Of a DNA stretch of 7,440 nt, positions 1 to 5,080 are shown piece after piece. The notes beneath the pieces are model-generated. The model was given only the letters and a program-made list of their open reading frames with translations. It made no database searches and was not told where the DNA came from. The stretch spans positions 1-7,440 of the forward strand of contig RGGX01000057.1 in the NCBI GenBank assembly GCA_010024485.1, given 5' to 3'. This stretch comes from Actinomycetota bacterium. GTDB lineage: Bacteria; Actinomycetota; Acidimicrobiia; Acidimicrobiales; Ilumatobacteraceae. The position numbers and the translations under genes were made by a program. Positions within the stretch are counted from its first letter, which is position 1; each line of letters opens with the position of its first letter.

Positions 1-481
1 GAAGCCGGTCCGCGGCGGACCGGCGAACGACGCGGTCCGCATCTGGCGCGACCTCGACGACCACGCCCGCACCGAGACCAACCGCGGCCGGCTGATGGAG
101 CTCTGGGTGCGGGGCGAGGTCGCGCGCCTCACCAACCTGCGCGCGGCCGAGGCGCTCCGGTCTGGCAACCCCGGTCCGGAGGGGTCGGTCGCGAAACTCG
201 AGTTCGCGAACCTCAACAAGGAGCTCTACGACTTCTGCGTCGATCTGCTCGGAGCGGCCGGCATGGTCGACTACGACTACACGTTCCGGCGCCCCACCGA
301 GCTCGACGCGACCGGGGCGTCGAAGAGCCCGCAGTACGCCTTCCTCAGGGTGCGCGCCAACTCCATCGAGGGCGGCACCTCCGAGATCCTGAAGAACATC
401 ATCGGCGAGCAGGTCCTCGGACTTCCGGGCGAGCCGCGCGTCGACAAAGACCTTCCATGGATCGAGGTGCCCCGGAGCTGA
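1..481 (+). CDS. Acyl-CoA dehydrogenase, C-terminal part (5' end outside window)
   Basis: This is an FAD-dependent acyl-CoA dehydrogenase, which introduces the alpha-beta double bond into an acyl-CoA thioester and passes electrons to ETF. The reading frame is open from base 2, so 159 C-terminal residues are visible and the N-terminal and beta-barrel domains lie outside. What is seen is the C-terminal helical domain, ending in the family signature SIEGGTSEILKNIIGEQVLGLP. The Glu of IEGGTSEI (codon 368-370) aligns with the catalytic base of medium-chain dehydrogenases. The first in-frame ATG, at 95, lies inside the conserved domain and is not the real start. The chain length of the substrate cannot be told from this part. 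The aminotransferase follows on the same strand after 109 bases, so a shared pathway is possible but not shown. The family call is secure; the subfamily is not. Confidence 0.9.
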   Translation, partial: KPVRGGPANDAVRIWRDLDDHARTETNRGRLMELWVRGEVARLTNLRAAEALRSGNPGPEGSVAKLEFANLNKELYDFCVDLLGAAGMVDYDYTFRRPTELDATGASKSPQYAFLRVRANSIEGGTSEILKNIIGEQVLGLPGEPRVDKDLPWIEVPRS

Positions 482-510
482 TCCCCCCGGAGGCGGTGGC
501 GCACCTCTGG

Positions 511-516
511 TAGTTT
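511..516 (+). promoter_or_regulatory. Candidate -10 box (TAGTTT) for the aminotransferase gene
   Basis: TAGTTT fits the actinobacterial -10 pattern TAnnnT and lies in the 109-base gap before the aminotransferase. It would start transcription near 523 and leave a leader of about 68 bases. No convincing -35 is visible. It resembles the TAGGTT boxes at 2834 and 3447. If real, the aminotransferase is not solely co-transcribed with the acyl-CoA dehydrogenase. Confidence 0.3.
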
Positions 517-580
517 CCGAATCAACGCGGTGCCACCGGGGCCCGCGCGACACCGCTGAGCGGGTCGCACGTATGTCACG

Positions 581-585
581 AGGAG
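581..585 (+). promoter_or_regulatory. Ribosome binding site that fixes the aminotransferase start
   Basis: AGGAG lies 5 bases before the ATG at 591. An in-frame ATG at 573 sits upstream of this site and has no such motif before it, so 591 is preferred as the start. Confidence 0.75.
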
Positions 586-590
586 TCGAC

Positions 591-1958
591 ATGACGACGA
601 CGGAAGCGGACACGGGCCTCATCGCCCGCGCGAAGGAGATCACGGCGCGGGAGATCGCCCGCTACGCCGAGCGCACCGCTGGGTCCCAGGCGGCCACCGA
701 CCGGACCCGCCGGGTGATGCCGGCCGGGGTGCCGTCGAGCTTCCAGGCCTACGACCCGCACCCGATCGTGGTGCGTCACGCCGCCGGTGCGCACATGACC
801 GACGTCGACGGCAACGTCTACGTCGACTACGACATGGGCTTCGGGGCCCTGTTCGCCGGGCACATGCATCCCGCGGTGCGACGCGCCGTCGCCGAGCAGC
901 TCGACTCGGGAACCCTCTACGTCACCCCGTGCGAGTTGAACGGCGAGGTCGGGGAGCTCCTGAGCGACCGTTACGGCTTCCCGATGTGGCGTCCCACGAA
1001 CTCGGGTACCGAGGCCACGATGGACGCCATCCGACTGGCCCGCGGCGTCACCGGTCGCGAGCGGATCGTGAAGGTGGAGGGCGGATACCACGGGCATCAC
1101 GACGAGGTCATGATCTCCAACAAGCCGTCGCTCGATGTCGCCGGACCCGCCGACCGGCCGAACTCGGTGCCGCAGTCGGCCGGCATCACCCAGGGCACCA
1201 TCGACGACGTCATCGTCATCCCCTACAACGATCCCGAAGCCCTCGACCGGGCGCTCTCCGACGGTGACGTGGCCTGCTTCATCGTCGAGCCGGTCATGGA
1301 GAACATCGGCATCTGCCTGCCCGATCCGGGGTACCTCGAAGCCGTCCGCGAGATCACCGAGCGCCACGGCACCCTGCTCATCTTCGACGAGGTCAAGACC
1401 GGCATCACCGCCGGGTACGGCGGAGCGACCAACCAGCTCGGCGTGCGACCCGACCTCATCACCCTCGCCAAGTCGATCGGTGGTGGGTTCCCGGTGGGCG
1501 CCTTCGGCGGTCGCGCCGATCTCATGGAGCACATCACCGACGGCACGGTGCTGCACCTCGGCACCTACAACGGCAATCCCCTCGTGATGGCGGCGGTGAA
1601 GGCGACACTCACCGAGGCCTGCACCCGCGAGATCGTCGGTGCGACCGTCGACCGCAACCACCGACTGGTCGAGGCCTGCCAGGGCATCATCGACTCCTCG
1701 GGGATCCCGGCCCACACCGTCGAGTTCGGCGCGAAAGGCTGCATCACCTGGTCTCGGGATCGTGTGCGCAACTACCGCGACTACAAGGCCACCGACTTCG
1801 ACCTCGCGTTCGCCCAGTGGATCCACGGCATCAACCGCGGGGTGCTGCTGCCCCCGGGCCTCGACGAGCAGTGGTTGATCTCGGTGATGCACACCGACGA
1901 GGACGCCATGCGCTACGCCGACGTCTTCGGGGAGTTCGTCATCGAGCTCACCTCCTGA
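591..1958 (+). CDS. Class-III PLP-dependent aminotransferase, glutamate-1-semialdehyde aminomutase-like
   Basis: This is a fold-type I PLP enzyme of 455 residues in the class-III aminotransferase family, closest in motifs to glutamate-1-semialdehyde 2,1-aminomutase (HemL). Visible motifs, numbered from the ATG at 591, are: NSGTEATM at 137-144 (cofactor phosphate binding); EGGYHGHHD at 163-171; FDEVKTG at 265-271 with Asp266 contacting the pyridine nitrogen; and LAKSIGGG with Lys294 as the Schiff-base lysine. The Asp-Lys spacing of 28 is the same as in HemL. It departs from true HemL at two sites: FDEVKTG replaces the usual FDEVMTGFR, and GTYNGNPL replaces GTLSGNPL. A haem-pathway role is therefore doubtful, and an amino-group transfer on another small substrate is more likely. 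The start at 591 is chosen for its Shine-Dalgarno; a 461-residue version from 573 is possible. The neighbouring acyl-CoA dehydrogenase hints at catabolism, which is inference. Confidence 0.88.
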   Translation: MTTTEADTGLIARAKEITAREIARYAERTAGSQAATDRTRRVMPAGVPSSFQAYDPHPIVVRHAAGAHMTDVDGNVYVDYDMGFGALFAGHMHPAVRRAVAEQLDSGTLYVTPCELNGEVGELLSDRYGFPMWRPTNSGTEATMDAIRLARGVTGRERIVKVEGGYHGHHDEVMISNKPSLDVAGPADRPNSVPQSAGITQGTIDDVIVIPYNDPEALDRALSDGDVACFIVEPVMENIGICLPDPGYLEAVREITERHGTLLIFDEVKTGITAGYGGATNQLGVRPDLITLAKSIGGGFPVGAFGGRADLMEHITDGTVLHLGTYNGNPLVMAAVKATLTEACTREIVGATVDRNHRLVEACQGIIDSSGIPAHTVEFGAKGCITWSRDRVRNYRDYKATDFDLAFAQWIHGINRGVLLPPGLDEQWLISVMHTDEDAMRYADVFGEFVIELTS

Positions 1959-1964
1959 GCCGCG

Positions 1965-1987
1965 ACGGGTCCGCTCCTCGGACCGGT
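1965..1987. terminator. Hairpin in the 28-bp convergent gap, candidate two-way terminator
   Basis: GGTCCG (1968-1973) pairs with CGGACC (1979-1984) around a 5-base loop. The stem extends by two more pairs beyond one mismatch (1967/1985). It fills the gap between the aminotransferase stop and the stop of the minus-strand membrane protein. There is no T-run, which is common for actinobacterial terminators. Its function is inferred from position. Confidence 0.5.
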
Positions 1988-2796
1988 CAGCTCCAGCGGT
2001 GTTGGTCGCGGTTCTGCATCGCCGGGATGGGTGACGACCAGTTCCGGCGGCGGCCACCGCTGAGGCTCGCGAGCAGGAGCGCGAGCCCGCCCGCAACCAG
2101 CACGACGGCGGCGCCGATCGTGGTCGGCGCGACCCGCAGCGCGAGTCTCGGAGCGAGGCCCGCCCAGGTGTTGTTGTCGATCGCCGGCACGACGTGCACC
2201 GGGACCGCGTAGCCGAAGGCGACCATCCACACCCCGGTCGACATCAGCAGTTCGGCGATCCCGCGCACCAACTCGCTCCGGTAGGGACGGGTCACGAGGC
2301 CGGCGAGCAGCGTGAGGATGCCGATGCCTCCGGCGATGCGGAAGATCCAGCCGGCCGTGGTCCTGAAGGTCTTGAGGGTGCCGATGACCGGGACCGGAAC
2401 GGTGGCGGCCTCAGCGTCGTAGGCCCGCTCGTCGCGGACGATGCGGACGAGCTCGCTCGGCACGATCACGATCGAGTCGTCGTTGCTCCCGAGGACGCGC
2501 AGGTGGGCGCGTTGCATGAACTCGGCGAGCTCCACCGCGCCGCCGGGCGTCGGGAGCACCGACTCCTCGAGGAAGGCGCTCAGTTCGTCCGGGGTGGTCT
2601 CGAGCACCGCCGCGGTCCGCGCGGAGATGAAGGCGTTGATCTCGAGGCGGATCTCGGCGTCGTCGAGGATCGCCTCGGCGAGGTCGGGGGAGGGGCTCGG
2701 GGAGAAGACGGTGCGATCGAGCCACCAGGCGCCGATGCTCATCCCGATCGCGACGGCTGCGACGAGGAGCAGCACGGCGGAGAACGAGCGTTGCAC
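1987..2796 (-). CDS. Hypothetical membrane protein with four predicted helices and an extracytoplasmic domain
   Basis: I do not recognise a named family. The 269-residue protein begins at a GTG (2794-2796). An N-terminal hydrophobic helix is at about 5-26. A hydrophilic region of about 120 residues (28-147), rich in acidic residues and predicted to be outside the membrane, follows. Three further helices are at about 148-168, 179-202 and 225-245, and a basic tail beginning GGRRRNW ends the protein. Arg-rich segments at 169-178 and 247-251 suit cytoplasmic placement under the positive-inside rule. No catalytic motif is visible. The GTG start has no clear Shine-Dalgarno and no earlier in-frame start is evident. 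The gene is convergent with the aminotransferase and divergent from the DUF983-like gene, with a 49-bp gap between the two starts, so it stands alone as a transcript. It is a real gene by membrane pattern and codon use; its function is unknown. Confidence 0.75.
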   Translation of the reverse strand: MQRSFSAVLLLVAAVAIGMSIGAWWLDRTVFSPSPSPDLAEAILDDAEIRLEINAFISARTAAVLETTPDELSAFLEESVLPTPGGAVELAEFMQRAHLRVLGSNDDSIVIVPSELVRIVRDERAYDAEAATVPVPVIGTLKTFRTTAGWIFRIAGGIGILTLLAGLVTRPYRSELVRGIAELLMSTGVWMVAFGYAVPVHVVPAIDNNTWAGLAPRLALRVAPTTIGAAVVLVAGGLALLLASLSGGRRRNWSSPIPAMQNRDQHRWS

Positions 2797-2833
2797 GCCA
2801 CAAGTGTGCCGGATCTAAGGGCCGCCCATGCGT

Positions 2834-2839
2834 TAGGTT
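2834..2839 (+). promoter_or_regulatory. -10 box (TAGGTT) giving a leaderless mRNA for the DUF983-like gene
   Basis: TAGGTT matches TAnnnT and ends 6 bases before the GTG at 2846. Transcription would therefore start at or next to the first base of the start codon. No Shine-Dalgarno is present and no closer in-frame start exists. Leaderless genes with exactly this spacing are frequent in actinobacteria. The -35 region is not recognisable. Confidence 0.6.
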
Positions 2840-2845
2840 CGCGCC

Positions 2846-3310
2846 GTGGTCGATTCCGGTGACGCCGCCCGGGCTGAGGAGAGCGGCACTATCGCCCTCC
2901 CGATCGATGACTTCCCGGGTTTCCTGCGTCTCATGGCCCGGGGTCTGACGCGCCGCTGTCCCTGGTGCGGGGACCGCAAGGCCTACTTCACCGGATGGTT
3001 CGCTCGTGTCGACCGTTGCCGTCGCTGCCGGCACCCCTACCGGCGAGGCGACGAGGCCTTCGAGCTCGGCGCAACGACCGCCAACATCATCCTCACCTTC
3101 CTGTCGATCCTCATCGCGATCCTCGTCGCGGTGATCCTGACCCTCCCCGACATCCCGACGGTCCCGGTCGTCGTCATCGTCGGAGCGATCGCGGTGGCGG
3201 GTCCGGCGGTCTGGTACCCGATCTCGTTCACCCTGTGGCAGGCGGTCGATCTCTTCATGCGTCGTCCCGACGCCGAGGAGATGGCCGGCCGCCGCGACGG
3301 CACCCTCTGA
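2846..3310 (+). CDS. DUF983-like zinc-ribbon membrane protein
   Basis: This 154-residue protein resembles the DUF983 family, small bacterial membrane proteins of unknown function with a cysteine ribbon before two helices. The segment RGLTRRCPWCGDRKAYFTGW carries CxxC at 38-41, and a second CxxC (CRRC) is at 58-61, together a likely zinc site on the cytoplasmic side. Two hydrophobic helices follow at about 80-100 and 106-126, joined by a short Pro-containing turn (PDIPTVP). The N-terminal 25 residues are acidic and poorly conserved-looking. The start is GTG, chosen because the leaderless -10 box lies 6 bases upstream and the next in-frame Met (residue 30) would nearly reach the ribbon. It sits 214 bases before recA on the same strand, but recA has its own promoter, so no functional link is implied. 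Confidence 0.75.
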   Translation: MVDSGDAARAEESGTIALPIDDFPGFLRLMARGLTRRCPWCGDRKAYFTGWFARVDRCRRCRHPYRRGDEAFELGATTANIILTFLSILIAILVAVILTLPDIPTVPVVVIVGAIAVAGPAVWYPISFTLWQAVDLFMRRPDAEEMAGRRDGTL

Positions 3311-3329
3311 GCGCCGCCACCACCGGCGC
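3311..3329 (+). terminator. Candidate hairpin terminator after the DUF983-like gene
   Basis: GCGCCG (3311-3316) pairs with CGGCGC (3324-3329) around a 7-base loop, immediately after the stop codon. There is no T-run, and several alternative GC pairings exist nearby. Placement before the recA promoter fits a terminator. It is a weak call because GC-rich DNA forms such stems easily. Confidence 0.35.
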
Positions 3330-3355
3330 CGTCGGCGCGGGCCCGAACCGGGTGC

Positions 3356-3384
3356 TTGCGAACGCATGTTCGATGAGTTACATT
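3356..3384 (+). promoter_or_regulatory. recA promoter: TTGCGA - 17 bp - TACATT
   Basis: The -35 hexamer TTGCGA (3356-3361) and the -10 hexamer TACATT (3379-3384) are separated by exactly 17 bases, the sigma-70 optimum. Transcription would begin near 3391, giving a leader of about 134 bases before the recA ATG. The LexA box overlaps the end of the -35 and fills the spacer, so repressor binding would block RNA polymerase directly. Confidence 0.75.
3359..3372. promoter_or_regulatory. LexA binding site (SOS box) of recA
   Basis: CGAACGCATGTTCG is a perfect match to the actinobacterial/Gram-positive SOS box CGAAC-N4-GTTCG, with both five-base half sites intact. It lies within the recA promoter, between the hexamers. 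LexA is known to repress recA through such sites until RecA filaments on single-stranded DNA trigger LexA self-cleavage. Confidence 0.92.
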
Positions 3385-3446
3385 GTTGTTGTTCCAGCCG
3401 TCCTCTCACCGGTGACCGGGCCCCGGCCGCTGTCACACCCCCTTCA

Positions 3447-3452
3447 TAGGTT
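3447..3452 (+). promoter_or_regulatory. Possible second recA -10 box (TAGGTT)
   Basis: TAGGTT followed by CGCC is nearly the same as the box before the DUF983-like gene (TAGGTT then CGCGCC). It would start transcription near 3459, 66 bases before recA and well outside the LexA box. Mycobacterial recA is known to have one LexA-dependent and one LexA-independent promoter, so a second start would make sense. No -35 is seen; it could be chance. Confidence 0.3.
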
Positions 3453-3510
3453 CGCCGACACCGATCCACCGGTCGGCACGAGACACGGGCCGAGGCCCGC
3501 CGAACAACAC

Positions 3511-3516
3511 AGGAGA
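3511..3516 (+). promoter_or_regulatory. recA ribosome binding site
   Basis: AGGAGA stands 8 bases before the ATG at 3525, a strong Shine-Dalgarno that fixes the start. It contrasts with the apparently leaderless genes around it. Confidence 0.85.
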
Positions 3517-3524
3517 CAGCCGAT

Positions 3525-4574
3525 ATGAGCAACGACCGCGACAAGGCACTCGACATGGCCCTCGCCCAGATCGACAAACAGTTCGGCAAGGGCTCCATCA
3601 TGCGGATGGGCGAGAAGGGCACGATGGCCGTCGAGGCGATCTCGACCGGCGCCCTCTCCCTCGACCTCGCGCTCGGTATCGGCGGCCTGCCCCGCGGTCG
3701 CGTCACCGAGATCTACGGCCCGGAGTCCTCCGGCAAGTCGACGCTCGCCATGCACGTGGTCGCCGAGGCCCAGCGCAACGGCGGCACCTGCGCCTACATC
3801 GACGCCGAGCACGCCATGGACCCGGTCTACGCCCGAGCCATCGGTGTCGATGTCGACCAGTTGCTCATCTCCCAGCCCGACACCGGCGAGCAGGCCCTCG
3901 AGATCGCCGACATGCTCGTGCGCTCAGCGGCCATCGACGTGATCGTCATCGACTCGGTGGCGGCTCTCACGCCCCGGGCCGAGATCGAGGGCGAGATGGG
4001 CGACAGCCACGTCGGTCTGCAGGCGCGGCTCATGAGCCAGGCGCTCCGCAAGATCACCGCCAACCTCAACAAGACCGGCACGATCGCGGTGTTCATCAAC
4101 CAGCTGCGCGAGAAGATCGGCGTCATGTTCGGATCCCCCGAGACCACCCCGGGCGGTCGCGCACTCAAGTTCTACTCCTCGGTCCGACTCGACATCCGCC
4201 GTATCGAGTCCCTGAAGGACGGGGCTGAGGTCGTCGGCAACCGCACCCGCGTCAAGGTCGTCAAGAACAAGGTCTCGCCCCCGTTCCGTCAGGCCGAGTT
4301 CGACATCATGTACGGCAAGGGCATCAGCCGCGAGGGCACCCTCATCGACATGGCCGTCGACCTGGGCATCGTCACCAAGTCGGGGGCCTGGTTCACCTAT
4401 GAGGGTGAGCAGCTCGGCCAGGGTCGTGAGAACGCGAAGTCGTTCCTCACCGACCATCCTGAGGTGATGGTCGAGATCAGCGAGAAGGTTCTCGTTGCTG
4501 CGGGCCTCCGTGATGATGAGGCCGGGGCGGAAGGCTTCACCGAGGCCGACGACGAGCCGATCGAGATCGACTGA
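3525..4574 (+). CDS. recA: RecA recombinase
   Basis: RecA forms ATP-dependent filaments on single-stranded DNA, carries out strand exchange in homologous recombination, and triggers LexA cleavage in the SOS response. The 349-residue protein is of normal length and uninterrupted; there is no intein such as some mycobacterial RecAs carry. Visible elements are: the N-terminal oligomerisation helix with KQFGKGSIMRMG at 18-29; Walker A GPESSGKST at 65-73 with Lys71; the catalytic Glu95 in YIDAEHAMDP; Walker B VIVIDSVAAL with Asp143; the L1 loop around EIEGEMGDSHVG at 153-164; Gln193 in FINQLREK, the ATP sensor; and the L2 loop with SPETTPGGRALKFY at 204-217. The C-terminus is acidic, ending in EADDEPIEID, as in other RecAs where it tempers DNA binding. 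Expression is LexA-controlled from the upstream promoter. recX, often directly downstream, is absent here, and the next gene faces the other way. Confidence 0.99.
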   Translation: MSNDRDKALDMALAQIDKQFGKGSIMRMGEKGTMAVEAISTGALSLDLALGIGGLPRGRVTEIYGPESSGKSTLAMHVVAEAQRNGGTCAYIDAEHAMDPVYARAIGVDVDQLLISQPDTGEQALEIADMLVRSAAIDVIVIDSVAALTPRAEIEGEMGDSHVGLQARLMSQALRKITANLNKTGTIAVFINQLREKIGVMFGSPETTPGGRALKFYSSVRLDIRRIESLKDGAEVVGNRTRVKVVKNKVSPPFRQAEFDIMYGKGISREGTLIDMAVDLGIVTKSGAWFTYEGEQLGQGRENAKSFLTDHPEVMVEISEKVLVAAGLRDDEAGAEGFTEADDEPIEID

Positions 4575-4593
4575 GTCAGCGTGACGTGCGGGT

Positions 4594-4612
4594 CCGGGGC
4601 CTCAGGCCCCGG
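4594..4612. terminator. Perfect hairpin between recA and the converging membrane gene
   Basis: CCGGGGCC (4594-4601) pairs with GGCCCCGG (4605-4612) around a three-base loop, an 8-bp perfect GC stem that can be lengthened by wobble and GC pairs outside. The loop TCA (4602-4604) is exactly the stop codon of the minus-strand gene. It sits 19 bases after the recA stop. No T-run follows on either strand. It is the best candidate two-way terminator in the window. Confidence 0.65.
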
Positions 4613-5018
4613 GCTTCCACACCATCAGGATCAGCCCGATCAGCAGCAGCGTGTGGCTGATGCCGGTACCGGCCGCCATCCGTGAGACCGCGGACGGGCT
4701 GTCGCTCGTGATCGCCGGGCGGATCATCAGCCAACTGACGGCGACGAGCACCGCCCAGATCACGATCGAGATGCTGATCCAGGGGTCTGCCACCTCGTAG
4801 GCGCCCTCCGACATGCCGGCCAACCCCATGCCGAGCACCCAGAGGAGGATCAGCGCCGGAAAGGTGAGGCGCATGTGCAGCCGGGCGATGGTCGCGGTCT
4901 CACCCGACTTGTGCAGCCCGGGATAGAGGAACAGCGGCCCGAAGGCGACGATCGCCGACAGGATGTGGAGCAGGGCCATCACTCGGTAGCCGGCGGTGTC
5001 AAGGAGAATCGCGGTCAT
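4602..5018 (-). CDS. Small four-helix integral membrane protein, DUF2269-like
   Basis: A 138-residue protein with four predicted transmembrane helices and little else. Numbered from the ATG at 5018, the helices are at about 12-34, 49-68, 79-100 and 118-136. The first helix carries LLHILSAIVAFGPLFLYPGL, with a histidine on its face (His18). This layout resembles small DUF2269-type membrane proteins of unknown role; that family call is tentative. An in-frame ATG at 5030 would add MVTA, but the bases across that upstream ATG form a -10 box, TATGGT, 7 bases before the ATG at 5018. The shorter, leaderless version is therefore preferred. The gene converges with recA through a shared hairpin and diverges from the protease gene. 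Hydrophobicity and clean codon use support a real gene. Confidence 0.78.
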   Translation of the reverse strand: MTAILLDTAGYRVMALLHILSAIVAFGPLFLYPGLHKSGETATIARLHMRLTFPALILLWVLGMGLAGMSEGAYEVADPWISISIVIWAVLVAVSWLMIRPAITSDSPSAVSRMAAGTGISHTLLLIGLILMVWKPGA

Positions 5019-5025
5019 GGCTGTG

Positions 5026-5031
5026 ACCATA
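5026..5031 (-). promoter_or_regulatory. -10 box (TATGGT) for the four-helix membrane protein, leaderless
   Basis: Read on the minus strand, TATGGT (a TAnnnT match) is followed by 7 bases and then the ATG at 5018-5016. The start codon would be the first base of the mRNA. No Shine-Dalgarno precedes either candidate ATG. No clear -35 is visible. Confidence 0.55.
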
Positions 5032-5044
5032 ACGGCGCCCAGGC

Positions 5045-5063
5045 GCTCCGCCTCGGCTCCGAG
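5045..5063. repeat. Short repeats between the divergent membrane-protein and protease promoters
   Basis: GCTCCG occurs at 5045-5050 and 5056-5061, 11 bases apart or about one helical turn. The inverted pair CTCGG-CT-CCGAG covers 5052-5063. Both lie roughly 20-35 bases upstream of each predicted start, where an operator could affect both genes. Short GC-rich repeats are common by chance here. Confidence 0.25.
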
Positions 5064-5067
5064 ACGC

Positions 5068-5073
5068 TAGAAA
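5068..5073 (+). promoter_or_regulatory. Possible -10 box (TAGAAA) for the protease gene, leaderless
   Basis: TAGAAA ends 7 bases before the ATG at 5081. It has the TA start of the -10 pattern but lacks the usual final T, so it is weaker than the other boxes. No Shine-Dalgarno precedes the ATG, which also argues for a leaderless mRNA. Confidence 0.35.
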
Positions 5074-5080
5074 CCCCTGC

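Noticed and set aside
573..590. Upstream ATG at 573 as the aminotransferase start
   Set aside because: The strong AGGAG lies between this ATG and the one at 591, at the right distance only for 591.
591..1958. Naming the aminotransferase hemL
   Set aside because: Key active-site surroundings differ from HemL and no haem genes are nearby.
576..2096. 506-codon open frame on the minus strand opposite the aminotransferase
   Set aside because: It mirrors a clearly conserved gene, has a low-complexity Arg/Gly/Asp/Val-rich translation and no recognisable motif; long antisense frames are expected in GC-rich DNA.
2411..3706. 431-codon minus-strand frame spanning two genes and the recA promoter
   Set aside because: It crosses the membrane-protein gene in another frame, the DUF983-like gene and the recA start, and its translation is low-complexity.
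3525..4574. Intein in recA
   Set aside because: The protein is collinear with RecA at normal length.
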